From Bacillota bacterium (GTDB lineage: Bacteria; Bacillota; Clostridia; Peptostreptococcales; Anaerovoracaceae): 64,000 nucleotides of DNA. A model generated the notes under the pieces. It saw only the letters and a program-made list of their open reading frames with translations. It searched no databases and was not told where the DNA came from. Below, piece by piece: positions 53,034 through 61,446 of the stretch. Positions within the stretch are counted from its first letter, which is position 1; each line of letters begins with the position of its first letter. The translations under genes and the position numbers were made by a program. The stretch spans positions 94,167 to 158,166 of the forward strand of contig JAFRHG010000021.1 in the NCBI GenBank assembly GCA_017433375.1, in the 5' to 3' direction.

Positions 53034-54212
53034 TTACCATCCTTCCTTGCCGGTGATCGGCGATAGTTTTCGCAGAGTGTCCACAACCTTCTGCAGGACC
53101 TCTACGGTGTAGTCGATATCTTCTTTTGTCGTGAAGTCCCCCACGGTGAACCGGACGGTTCCGTTGATGATCGTCATGGGGACGTTGATTGCCGCAAGCA
53201 CGTGGGAAATATCCAATGATCCCGATGAGCAGGCGGATCCGGTGGATACGCAGATCCCGCCGCCGTCCAGCATCAGCATGATGGACTCCCCTTCGATGTA
53301 ACGGAACGAGACGTTCAGGTTGCCCGGATGCCGGCGGTCGAAGTCCGCCGGGCCGTTGAGCCGTACATCTTCGATCTTATCCTGGATCTGATCCCAGAGA
53401 TACTGGCGCATCTGCCGGGAGTGGGCCATGTGCTCAGCGAGGCCTGTCCTGGCCAGTTCCGCCGCCTTGCCGAAACCGACGATGCCGGCGGTGTTCTCCG
53501 TCCCTGCCCTCTTCCGGTTTTCCTGGGCTCCGCCGTGGACGAAGTTGGGCAGCATGATGCCTTTTCTCTTGTACAGGGCGCCGATGCCCTTGGGTCCGTA
53601 GATCTTATGGGCCGACATGGACAGGAAGTCCACGTCCAGATCCTTCACGTCGATGGGCACATTGCCCAGGGCCTGCACCGCGTCGGTGTGGAAGAGGACG
53701 CCGTGCTTTTTCGCCACGGCAGCCAGTTCCTTGATGGGCTCCAGGGTGCCGATCTCGTTATTGATCATCATGATGCTGACCAGAATGGTCTTGTCCGTGA
53801 TGGCCGCTTCCAGATCTTCCGGGGAAACGAATCCCTCTTCATCCACATCCAGATAGGTCACCTCGATGCCGTGATACTTCTGCAGATACATGCAGGTATG
53901 GATGATGGCGTGGTGCTCGATCTTGGTGGTAATGATGTGGTTGCCTTTGTCCCTGAGCTGGTCGGCGACGCCCTCCAGAACCCAGTTGTCCGCCTCGGTT
54001 CCGCAGGAAGTGAAGAAGATCTCATTCTCCTTCGCCCCGATCAGATCCGCCACCTGCTGACGGGCCTGGGTAAGGCCTTCCTTCGCCTTCAGGCCGGGGC
54101 CGTAGAGGCTGGACGGATTGCCGAAAGCCTCTGTATAATACGGGATCATCTCGCTCACGACTTCCTGTTTTACCGGTGTCGTCGCGGAATAATCCAGATA
54201 TACTTCTCTCAT
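53034..54212 (-). CDS. Cysteine desulfurase (NifS/IscS type)
   Basis: PLP enzyme that takes sulfur from cysteine for Fe-S assembly. 392 residues from the ATG at 54212 (GGAG 10 nt before it). The N-terminal VYLDYSATTPV, the PLP Lys in SMSAHKIYGPKGIG and the catalytic Cys in STGSACSSGSLD are visible. Its end overlaps the first codons of an alternative nifU start. The promoter region contains the palindrome CACTATATAGTG. Confidence 0.95.
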   Translation of the reverse strand: MREVYLDYSATTPVKQEVVSEMIPYYTEAFGNPSSLYGPGLKAKEGLTQARQQVADLIGAKENEIFFTSCGTEADNWVLEGVADQLRDKGNHIITTKIEHHAIIHTCMYLQKYHGIEVTYLDVDEEGFVSPEDLEAAITDKTILVSIMMINNEIGTLEPIKELAAVAKKHGVLFHTDAVQALGNVPIDVKDLDVDFLSMSAHKIYGPKGIGALYKRKGIMLPNFVHGGAQENRKRAGTENTAGIVGFGKAAELARTGLAEHMAHSRQMRQYLWDQIQDKIEDVRLNGPADFDRRHPGNLNVSFRYIEGESIMLMLDGGGICVSTGSACSSGSLDISHVLAAINVPMTIINGTVRFTVGDFTTKEDIDYTVEVLQKVVDTLRKLSPITGKEGW

Positions 54213-54248
54213 ATTTCTAACACTCCTTAATCGCTGTTTTTGTGAACA

Positions 54249-54283
54249 CACTATATAGTGAACCGAAACCGTCGGGATGTCAA
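54249..54283 (-). promoter_or_regulatory. nifS promoter region with palindromic operator candidate
   Basis: TTGACA (54278-54283) is followed, after about 20 bp, by the perfect 12-bp palindrome CACTATATAGTG (54249-54260) that covers the likely -10 (TATATA). The spacing is longer than the usual 17 bp. Confidence 0.55.
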
Positions 54284-54287
54284 CAAC

Positions 54288-54503
54288 CTAATTGTTTTTT
54301 TTCCTCTTATACTCGGCCAGTTCCTCTTCGCTCAGGTCTTCCACGAACCGGACGTTATCCAGCTGCTGGCGGAAGTTTTTGCGGAACTGCTCCAGATACT
54401 GGGCCCGCAGGCTGGCCTGTTCCATCTGTTCCTCTTCCGTGAGGCCTTCCGTCTTCTTCTTGTGAGCCAGTTCGTTGATCCGGTCGATCATCTTCTTATC
54501 CAT
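54288..54503 (-). CDS. DUF896 (YnzC-like) small protein
   Basis: 71 residues, helical. INELAHKKKTEGLTEEE and EQFRKNFRQQLDNVRFVE match the YnzC/DUF896 family of Firmicutes. YnzC of Bacillus is linked to the SOS operon, but its function is unknown. It follows nadE by 12 nt. Confidence 0.88.
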   Translation of the reverse strand: MDKKMIDRINELAHKKKTEGLTEEEQMEQASLRAQYLEQFRKNFRQQLDNVRFVEDLSEEELAEYKRKKNN

Positions 54504-54515
54504 AAGATAACGCTC

Positions 54516-55253
54516 CTATCCTTCATAGGGGAAACAGGGCATGGGCTGCAGCTTGAACAGGTTTGCCCTGTGCTTCTCGTCAATTCGTTTTTTCGTCTCC
54601 TCATCCTCGCAGATCCCCTCCCGGATGTACCGGTCGAGCACCGCGTAGGTGAAGCCCAGATTGTCCTCGTCGGTCTTCGCCTGCAGGCCGTCGATGGGCA
54701 CCTTGTCCACGAACATGGACGGCAGCCCCAGAGCCCGTCCCACAGCCTTGACCTCCTGCACTGTCAGCTTCGACAGGGGGCTGAAATCTCCGGCGCCGTC
54801 GCCGAACTTGGTGTTGTATCCCACCCAGTCCTCGGACAGGTTGCAGGTGTTGGCCACCCGGCCGCCGATGTTCTGGGAAACGGCGTAGAGCACCGCCATC
54901 CGAAGGCGGGGCGGAAGATTGGTCTTCGCCTGGGCCGTGAACTCGTCGAAGTGCTTCATCAGCTCGGTCACCACACCGTCGTATGCGCCCTTGATGTTAA
55001 AAACGATGGCCTGGATGCCCAGGTGCTTCACCAGGGCGTGGGCAACATCGATGTCAAACTGCTCCCCGTTGGGCATCATCACGCCGAAGACCCGGTCCTT
55101 GCCCAGAGCCTCCACGCAAAGGGCGGCGACGATGGAGCTGTCCTTGCCGCCGGACAGGCCGATGACCGCCGGGCAGCCCTTTCCGTTTTCCTCAAACCAG
55201 TCCCGGATCCACAGGACGACATCGTTCTTTACCTTTTCCGCATCAAATGCCAT
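54516..55253 (-). CDS. nadE: NAD+ synthase, ammonia-dependent
   Basis: Converts deamido-NAD to NAD with ammonia and ATP. 245 residues, without the glutaminase domain. GLSGGKDSSIVAAL is the PP-loop, and DWVGYNTKFGDGAGDFSPL is the conserved substrate and Mg region. Lies between an MBL hydrolase and DUF896. The window holds other NAD genes (nadK, nnrD), but not in this run. Confidence 0.95.
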   Translation of the reverse strand: MAFDAEKVKNDVVLWIRDWFEENGKGCPAVIGLSGGKDSSIVAALCVEALGKDRVFGVMMPNGEQFDIDVAHALVKHLGIQAIVFNIKGAYDGVVTELMKHFDEFTAQAKTNLPPRLRMAVLYAVSQNIGGRVANTCNLSEDWVGYNTKFGDGAGDFSPLSKLTVQEVKAVGRALGLPSMFVDKVPIDGLQAKTDEDNLGFTYAVLDRYIREGICEDEETKKRIDEKHRANLFKLQPMPCFPYEG

Positions 55254-55316
55254 GGGAAATCTCCTTTCTCCTCTGCCGCCGCGGTGTTCGCCGGCCCATC
55301 CTCAGGGAGCCGCGCC

Positions 55317-56300
55317 TCAGGCGTCCGCCCAGGCCAGCAGCTCTTCCCGCTCCCGCAGCAGCGTATCCAATATGTATCCCGAATTCAGCCGAAAGGCTTC
55401 CTTCGGCTGTTCCATTGCTTTTGCCGGTGTCCAGTACCGCTCGATGTAGGCGTCCAGCATGGCCTCCCGGTCGAGGCCCTCCCGGCACATCCCGTCAACA
55501 AAGCGGGTCTTGCTTTTGCACTCTTCCCGGAACATCTCCCAGTACCGGTCAGTGTAGTCCCCGGGGACCATGCCGAAATGGGGAAGGCACAGATACCGGG
55601 GGTTCGCTGCCCGGCATTTGGGCATGGACACGTTCACCGCCTGCACGAAACTCTTCAGGCAGGGCGTGTGGACATAGTCCTTCCCTTCCAGGATCCCGGT
55701 GCTTTCGCTGGTGAACAGGATCCCGGCGGGCTGGAGACAGTAGCTCATGGAGCAGTCCGTATGCCCCGGCGTGGCCAGGGCAGTCACCTTCTCCTCCCCC
55801 AGGGAAACGGTCTCGCCGTCCTCAATGATCCGGTCCACGGCCAGTCCTTCGGTGATGATCTCCACCGGGCTGTCCGGCGCGTAAAGGTCCTTCGCCTCCT
55901 GGCCGAGAGCGCCCATAAGTTTCCGGGCGTTGGGCCGGGACAGGATCCCCGCGCAGTGGCGGCTGGCCAGCACCTGCGCCCCGGGAAAGGCCTTTTTCAG
56001 CCAGGGCAGCGCGCCGATGTGGTCGTAGTGGGAATGGCTCAGAAAGATCATGTCCAGATCCCTGCCCATCCCGGCCAGCACCTTCTTCGCGTTGTCCGCC
56101 GTCGTCGGCCCGCAGTAGGCCATGCCGCAGTCCAGCAGGGCCGTTTTCTCGCTGCCGCAGATCAGCAGCGCCTCCCCGCCGTGGCCTCCCGTGACCCGGC
56201 AAACGGGCCCGGGGAAATCGAACCGGTCAAAGCCCGGCCCGAAAGTCTGAAACAGATCCACATCCTCCGGCAGATCCGGCCGCTCAATGGGTCCACTCAT
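55317..56300 (-). CDS. MBL-fold metallo-hydrolase
   Basis: 327 residues from the ATG at 56300 (GGAGAAG before it). It overlaps the upstream gene by 17 nt. The long frame open upstream is shadow. The metal motif is LSHSHYDHIGA, with later ATPGHTDCSMSY and LPHFG, the glyoxalase-II-like order. Eight or more Cys are scattered through the sequence. No signal peptide. The substrate is unknown. Confidence 0.85.
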   Translation of the reverse strand: MSGPIERPDLPEDVDLFQTFGPGFDRFDFPGPVCRVTGGHGGEALLICGSEKTALLDCGMAYCGPTTADNAKKVLAGMGRDLDMIFLSHSHYDHIGALPWLKKAFPGAQVLASRHCAGILSRPNARKLMGALGQEAKDLYAPDSPVEIITEGLAVDRIIEDGETVSLGEEKVTALATPGHTDCSMSYCLQPAGILFTSESTGILEGKDYVHTPCLKSFVQAVNVSMPKCRAANPRYLCLPHFGMVPGDYTDRYWEMFREECKSKTRFVDGMCREGLDREAMLDAYIERYWTPAKAMEQPKEAFRLNSGYILDTLLREREELLAWADA

Positions 56301-56907
56301 CGTCTTCTCCGTCATCCAGGGCATAGTCGTCCACCGTCTCCGGGTCAAACACGATCCGCCCCTCGTTCTCATCGTCCTCGATTTCCGCCGCCGCAAGCTC
56401 GGCGAAGGACATGGTATATCCGTCCAGCTGGTAGTCCAGCGCGTAGTCAAAATCGTACCGGTACTTCTCCCCGCCCAGCTTTTCCATCCGGGCCGTGGTG
56501 ATGGCGTCCCGCAGACACTGGTGCAAAGGCAATCCCCCGTCCATGGGCGAAAGCTCCGCATCGGAATCCTCCACATACCATTGCCGGAACCGGCAGAACT
56601 CGTCGGTCAGCCGGCGGATATCGCTTTCGTCCTCCGCGTTGCGGGCCAGGCCCACAAGGCAGAGACGTATCTGGTTCAGCAGGGAGTAGATCTCCCCGCT
56701 GTCCTCGGGAAGACCATCCATAATATCGTCGAAATAGTCCCCGAACAGGTCCGCCACCGTGGGCATATCCGCGCCGGCAAAGAGCGCTCCTACAGCTTCC
56801 TGCTCGATGTGTTCATCGCATTCCACCAGATCGGCCATGGCCTCAAAGTAGATGAAGTCAGCCGGCTCCTCCAGATCCAGATGCTTCAGCAGCTCATAGT
56901 AGTCCAT
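56284..56907 (-). CDS. Acidic hypothetical protein, 207 residues
   Basis: Not recognised. It has a strongly acidic helical composition, with blocks such as EDDENEG and DDGEDDEW near the C-terminus. No membrane helix or signal. It overlaps murI by 14 nt and the MBL gene by 17 nt, so it is embedded in a compact translation-coupled run. A homolog search is needed to say whether it is a widespread family. Confidence 0.75.
   Translation of the reverse strand: MDYYELLKHLDLEEPADFIYFEAMADLVECDEHIEQEAVGALFAGADMPTVADLFGDYFDDIMDGLPEDSGEIYSLLNQIRLCLVGLARNAEDESDIRRLTDEFCRFRQWYVEDSDAELSPMDGGLPLHQCLRDAITTARMEKLGGEKYRYDFDYALDYQLDGYTMSFAELAAAEIEDDENEGRIVFDPETVDDYALDDGEDDEWTH
56523..56533 (+). repeat. Dispersed 11-mer GCAAAGGCAAY, perfect copy
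   Basis: GCAAAGGCAAT antisense to the acidic hypothetical gene, read as Leu-Pro-Leu, yet another codon phase. Confidence 0.85.
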
Positions 56908-57739
56908 TCAGCCGTTCCTTTTCCAGGTCGAAGTTCATGAACTTGACCTTCTTTTCGTTGAACTCCTCGCTGTCCGCGAAGATGTGATCGATCATGTTGA
57001 TGAAATTCTCCGACAGGTCGCTGGCGTAGAACACGTCGGTGAAGTCGGAATGGTCCGCCAGCATGTCCCGCTCCGACAGGATCCGTTTCACCTGCCCGAT
57101 GACGATGCTGGAGGGATTGATGATGTTCAGCCCGGGATAGATCCGGGTCAGGTTCGCCTTGATCAGGGGATAGTGGGTGCAGCCCAGAATGATGGTATCC
57201 AGCTGGTTTCCCAGAACGAAATCATCCATGTAGTAGCGGATGGTCATATCCATGATCTCGTTATCGATGATGCCCTCCTCGATCAGAGGCACGAAGGCGG
57301 GACAGGCCTCCTCGTAGATCCGGAACTGGGGGTCAAACCGGCCGATGAACTCCTGATAGGCGTGGCTGGCGATGGTCACCTTCGTTCCGATGATGCCCAG
57401 CCGGCTCCCCGGCTCGCATACCGATGCCGCCTCCTCGGCCGCCGGGGAGATGATCCCCAGGATCGGAATCTTCGGGAAGCGCTTCTGCAGCTCATCCAGA
57501 CAGGTCGCGCTCACCGTATTGCAGGCGATGACGATCATCTTTACGTTGCATTTGACCAGAAATTCCGCGATTTCCGTTGAAAAACTGCGGATGGTGGTCA
57601 CTGCTTTGGAGCCGTATGGCGTACGGGCGGTATCTCCGAAATAGATCACCCTCTCCTCGGGCAGTTCCCTCCGCAGATAGGGTATGCTGGTCAGCCCGCC
57701 AAGGCCGGAATCAAAAAAACCGATGGGTCTGTTATCCAT
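56894..57739 (-). CDS. murI: Glutamate racemase
   Basis: Makes D-glutamate for peptidoglycan. 281 residues. Substrate motifs FFDSGLGGLT, IACNTVSATCLDEL (first catalytic Cys) and ILGCTHYPLI (second catalytic Cys) are all there. It starts an operon whose promoter region is shared with divergent pepF (88-bp gap). Confidence 0.96.
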   Translation of the reverse strand: MDNRPIGFFDSGLGGLTSIPYLRRELPEERVIYFGDTARTPYGSKAVTTIRSFSTEIAEFLVKCNVKMIVIACNTVSATCLDELQKRFPKIPILGIISPAAEEAASVCEPGSRLGIIGTKVTIASHAYQEFIGRFDPQFRIYEEACPAFVPLIEEGIIDNEIMDMTIRYYMDDFVLGNQLDTIILGCTHYPLIKANLTRIYPGLNIINPSSIVIGQVKRILSERDMLADHSDFTDVFYASDLSENFINMIDHIFADSEEFNEKKVKFMNFDLEKERLNGLL

Positions 57740-57760
57740 GTAAATATAACCTTCCTATTG

Positions 57761-57789
57761 TTGAATAGTGGGACACGATATTATACAAT
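57761..57789 (+). promoter_or_regulatory. Promoter of pepF
   Basis: TTGAAT (57761-57766), 17-bp spacer, TACAAT (57784-57789), about 38 bp before the ATG. On the other strand TATAAT at nearly the same place may serve murI. Confidence 0.7.
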
Positions 57790-57827
57790 AGATGCGTTAA
57801 AAAGAAAAGAAAAAACGGAGGAAAACC

Positions 57828-59630
57828 ATGGCAGCGAAAGAACCGAAAACCAGAGCACAGATGGACCCCGCTTACCAGTGGAATATCCAGGCAATGCTCC
57901 CCGATGAGTCCGTCATCGACGGCCAGCTTGAGCAGATCAAAGAGGAAGCCGGCCGCTTTGCCGACACCTACCGGGGATACCTGACCGACGACGGCCAGAC
58001 CCTGCTCGCCGCCTTCCGGGAGCGGGACGATATCTGGCGCCGGCTGGAGAACATCTACGTCTACGCCCACATGAAGCGGGACGAGGACAACGCGGTCAGC
58101 CGCTACCAGGCCCTGACCGACCAGTGCATGTCCGTCATCGCCGCTGTCTCCGCCGCCATGTCCTTCATCTCCCCGGAACTGCTTTCGGCCGATGAAGAGA
58201 AGGTTCTCGGCTTCCTGAAGACCACCGAAGGCCTGGACATCTACGATTTCGCCATCCGGGACGCCTTCCGCCTGAAGGATCACGTCCTCACCGACAGCGA
58301 AGAGGCCATCATGGCCCAGATGGGCGAGGTCACCGGCGCGACAAATGACGTCTTCACCATGCTCAACAACGCGGACCTGGCCTTCGAATCCGTCAAAGGG
58401 CAAGACGGAGAGGAGCACCTCCTCACCCACGGCAGCTACATCAAGCTGATGGAGAGCCCCGACCGGACCCTGCGCAAGGCGGCTTACGAGTCCATGTACG
58501 ATTCCTATAAGAAGCTGATCAACACCATCGCCACGGCCTACAATTACAACACCAAAACCGACGTGGTGAACGCCCGGATCCGACGTTACGGCTCCTCCCG
58601 GGAGGCCGCCCTGGCCGGAGACAACATCCCCGGGGAGGTTTACGATAATCTTGTTTCTGTCGTCAATAAGCACCTGCCCTCCCTCCACCGCTATGTGGCC
58701 CTGAAGAAGAAGCTTCTGGGCGTGGAGGACTTCCATATGTACGACATGTACGTTCCCCTGGTGGAGCTGCCCCCGCGGACCGTTGCCTTTGCAGAAGGCC
58801 TGGACATCATGCGGGCGGCCTTAAAGCCCTTCGGCGAGGACTACCTGAACAAGATGAACGAAGGCATCGAACAGGGCTGGATCGACGTCTACGAGAACAA
58901 AGGCAAGACCAGCGGCGCCTACAGCTTCGGCTCCTACGACAGCTACCCCTACATCCTGCTCAACTACACGGATACCCTCAAGGACGTGTTCACCATCATC
59001 CACGAAATGGGCCATTCCATGCACTCCCGCTACACCCGGGAGGCCCAGCCCTTCATCTACGGCAGCCACTCCATCTTCACGGCGGAGGTGGCCTCCACGG
59101 TGAACGAATCCCTGCTCATGCACCATCTGCTGGAGGAAACCGACGATCTCCAGATGCGTCGCTACCTGCTGAACATGCATCTGGAAGAGTTCCGGACCAC
59201 CCTCTTCCGGCAGACTCAGTTCGCCGAATTTGAGGACATGACTCACCGCTTCATCGAGGAAGGCGGTCAGCTGACGGCGGAGTGGATGAACGAGGAATAC
59301 CGCAAACTCAACGAAAAATACTACGGACCGGCGGTGGAGGCGGACGGCATCATCGACTTCGAATGGGCCCGCATCCCCCACTTTTACAACGCTTTCTACG
59401 TGTACAAATACGCCACGGGCTACTCGGCGGCAACCGCCATCTCGGCGAAGATCCTGGCCGAGGGCGAGCCGGCGGCGGCCCGGTACATCGATTTCCTGAA
59501 GACCGGCGAATCGGACCATCCCATTGAGCTTCTGAAGATCGCCGGCGTGGACATGAGCCGTCCCGAGCCTGTGGAAAAGGCAATGCTTGCCTTTGAGCAG
59601 ATCCTGGACGAATTCGAAGCTCTGCAGTAA
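57828..59630 (+). CDS. pepF: Oligoendopeptidase F (M3B)
   Basis: Zinc peptidase for oligopeptides, 600 residues. The zinc motif HEMGH lies in FTIIHEMGHSMHSRYT (about residue 390), with the third ligand Glu in FTAEVASTVNE. GCGGAGGAAAACC-type Shine-Dalgarno precedes the ATG. First of a plus-strand set with nadK and rluA. Together with the M29 aminopeptidase and gdhA it fits an amino-acid-using anaerobe. Confidence 0.95.
   Translation: MAAKEPKTRAQMDPAYQWNIQAMLPDESVIDGQLEQIKEEAGRFADTYRGYLTDDGQTLLAAFRERDDIWRRLENIYVYAHMKRDEDNAVSRYQALTDQCMSVIAAVSAAMSFISPELLSADEEKVLGFLKTTEGLDIYDFAIRDAFRLKDHVLTDSEEAIMAQMGEVTGATNDVFTMLNNADLAFESVKGQDGEEHLLTHGSYIKLMESPDRTLRKAAYESMYDSYKKLINTIATAYNYNTKTDVVNARIRRYGSSREAALAGDNIPGEVYDNLVSVVNKHLPSLHRYVALKKKLLGVEDFHMYDMYVPLVELPPRTVAFAEGLDIMRAALKPFGEDYLNKMNEGIEQGWIDVYENKGKTSGAYSFGSYDSYPYILLNYTDTLKDVFTIIHEMGHSMHSRYTREAQPFIYGSHSIFTAEVASTVNESLLMHHLLEETDDLQMRRYLLNMHLEEFRTTLFRQTQFAEFEDMTHRFIEEGGQLTAEWMNEEYRKLNEKYYGPAVEADGIIDFEWARIPHFYNAFYVYKYATGYSAATAISAKILAEGEPAAARYIDFLKTGESDHPIELLKIAGVDMSRPEPVEKAMLAFEQILDEFEALQ
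58782..58792 (-). repeat. Dispersed 11-mer GCAAAGGCAAY, perfect copy
   Basis: The plus strand reads GTTGCCTTTGC in pepF, encoding Val-Ala-Phe-Ala. Confidence 0.85.
59576..59594. repeat. Inverted pair of the dispersed word inside pepF
   Basis: AAAGGCAA, three bases TGC, TTGCCTTT: perfect 8-bp arms near the end of pepF. Confidence 0.8.
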
Positions 59631-59654
59631 CGGCACGGACAAAGGAGTGACCCC

Positions 59655-60458
59655 ATGAGCACGAAACAGATTACCGTATTTCACAACGGCGACGAACTGT
59701 CGGCCAGGACCTTCCGGGCCCTGTCCGTCAAGCTGAACAACCGGGGATACCGGGTCAGCCAGACCTACACGGAAGACACGGAACTCATCGTCTGCATCGG
59801 CGGAGACGGCGCCTTCCTCAAGGCCATCCACGCCTGCGACTTTCCCGGCTGCCCCATCGCCGGCATTAACACCGGCCATCTGGGCTTCTTCCAGGATGTG
59901 CTGCCCGACGGGCTGGAACAGTTCCTGGACCAGTACGAATCCGGTGAATACAACCTGCAGAAGCTGAGCACCGTGGCCGCCCTTGTCACCGACGAAGACG
60001 GCCGGGAACACCGGCACATCGGCCTCAACGAGATCACCATCAAGGGGCGCCACTCCTATTCCGTCCACCTGTTCATCTCCATCGGCGGCAAGCCCATCGA
60101 GAAGTTCTCCGGAGACGGCCTCATCGTGGCCACCTCCGCGGGTTCCACGGCCTACAACTATTCCGTGGGCGGGTCCATCGCCGACCCCCGGCTGGATCTG
60201 CTGCAGGTGACGCCCATCGCGCCCATGAACACTACGGCCTACCGCTCCTTCACCTCCAGCATCCTCCTTCCCGCGGACCTCTCCCTGGGGGTGGTGCCGG
60301 AGCATGAGGAGAATCAGATCTTCATCATGAACGACGGCATCGAGACCGCCTATACCAACGTGCGGAGCATCGAGGTACGGGTTTCCGATACCTCCGTGCA
60401 TCTGCTGCGCCTGAAGGGCTACGATTTCTGGAACAAAGTAAAGGATAAGTTTCTGTAA
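59655..60458 (+). CDS. nadK: NAD kinase
   Basis: Makes NADP from NAD. 267 residues. The GGDG motif (CIGGDGAFLKA) is near residue 40-50, followed by GINTGHLGFFQD, INEITIK, and GDGLIVATSAGSTAYNYS. AAAGGAGTGA precedes the ATG. The rluA gene begins at its stop (TAATG), a Firmicutes gene order. Confidence 0.95.
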   Translation: MSTKQITVFHNGDELSARTFRALSVKLNNRGYRVSQTYTEDTELIVCIGGDGAFLKAIHACDFPGCPIAGINTGHLGFFQDVLPDGLEQFLDQYESGEYNLQKLSTVAALVTDEDGREHRHIGLNEITIKGRHSYSVHLFISIGGKPIEKFSGDGLIVATSAGSTAYNYSVGGSIADPRLDLLQVTPIAPMNTTAYRSFTSSILLPADLSLGVVPEHEENQIFIMNDGIETAYTNVRSIEVRVSDTSVHLLRLKGYDFWNKVKDKFL

Positions 60459-61384
60459 TGGCCGATTTTCGTTTTACCGTATCCCCGGAGGAAGATGGGC
60501 AGGAGATCCGGGTGCTCATGCGCCGGCATTTCGATTTCTCCTCCCGGCTGCGCAACCGGATCAAGCGCCAGAAGCTGGTGCGGCGAAACGGCGTCTATGC
60601 CGAAGGCTGGCATAAGGCCTGCGCCGGGGACGTGATTTCCGTGGACCTTCCCGAGGAGACCAGTCATTTCGAACCCGAGGACATTCCCCTCTTCCCCGTT
60701 TTTGAAGACGGGGATCTTCTGGTGCTGAACAAGCAACCCGGCGTGGTCGTCCACCCCACCAAGGGACACCTGGACGGGACCATCGCCAACGGGCTCATGT
60801 ACTATATGGCGAAGACCGGCTCCCCCTTCAAGATCCGCTTCGTCAACCGGCTGGACATGGACACCTCCGGGCTACTGGTGGTGGCCAAGAACGCCTATGC
60901 CCAGAACGACTACATCCGCCAGTCGGACAGCGGCCAGGTGGTCAAGGAATACACGGCCCTGGTCCACGGCATCCCCGATGCCGCCGAGGGGATCATCGAT
61001 CTTCCCATCGCCCCTCCCCTGCCCGGCGAAAAGCAGCGGCGGGTGAGCGAGGACGGTGCCCCGTCCCTGACCCATTACCGCCTGCTGGAGAGCTTCCCGG
61101 CGGCGGGCGCCTGCAGCACGGACCCGGCGGCGGGCTACTCCCTTCTGCGGCTTCGCCTGGAGACGGGCCGCACCCATCAGATCCGCGTCCACCTGTCCCA
61201 CATCGGCCATCCCGTTGCCGGCGACAGCCTCTACGGCGGCGGTGACCCCGATCTCATCGGACGCCAGGCCCTTCACGCCACCTTCCTGAGCTTTCGCCAT
61301 CCCACAACAAAAGAGGAGCTCCATCTCGAAGCTCCCCTTCCTGATGACATACTAATAGCCATTGACCGGCTGCACCGGCCCTGA
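60458..61384 (+). CDS. RluA-family pseudouridine synthase
   Basis: 308 residues. An N-terminal S4-like region (SRLRNRIKRQKLVRRNGV) is followed by the catalytic domain with the Asp motif FVNRLDMDTSGLLVVAKN (RLD) and the later ETGRTHQIRVHLSHIGHPVAGDSLYGG. Modifies rRNA or tRNA uridines; the target site is not predictable. Confidence 0.94.
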   Translation: MADFRFTVSPEEDGQEIRVLMRRHFDFSSRLRNRIKRQKLVRRNGVYAEGWHKACAGDVISVDLPEETSHFEPEDIPLFPVFEDGDLLVLNKQPGVVVHPTKGHLDGTIANGLMYYMAKTGSPFKIRFVNRLDMDTSGLLVVAKNAYAQNDYIRQSDSGQVVKEYTALVHGIPDAAEGIIDLPIAPPLPGEKQRRVSEDGAPSLTHYRLLESFPAAGACSTDPAAGYSLLRLRLETGRTHQIRVHLSHIGHPVAGDSLYGGGDPDLIGRQALHATFLSFRHPTTKEELHLEAPLPDDILIAIDRLHRP

Positions 61385-61391
61385 TTCCGCG

Positions 61392-61432
61392 TCCGTCACA
61401 GAGGCGGAATTGCCTTTGCCCCCCCTGACGGA
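61392..61432. terminator. Hairpin carrying the dispersed 11-mer between rluA and rrf2
   Basis: Outer stem TCCGTCA/TGACGGA and inner stem CAGAGGC/GCCTTTG around loop GGAATT, with a bulge of C residues. It lies between two convergent stop codons, so it may end transcription, although no T-run is seen. Confidence 0.5.
61409..61419 (-). repeat. Dispersed 11-mer, intergenic copy
   Basis: Perfect copy inside the convergent hairpin. Its plus-strand flank GGCGGA is identical to that of the 30931 copy. Confidence 0.85.
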
Positions 61433-61446
61433 GGCTGCCCTTCCCT

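Noticed and set aside
6538-61419. Dispersed 11-mer as a CRISPR, REP element or transposon end
   Set aside because: Copies are single short words with unrelated flanks and spacing of kilobases, with no target duplications and no array.
6538-61419. Dispersed 11-mer as an FtsK-orienting or Chi-type polar sequence
   Set aside because: Not excluded, but orientation is mixed (5 plus, 11 minus) within one short segment, which fits poorly with strictly polar signals. A whole-chromosome count is needed.
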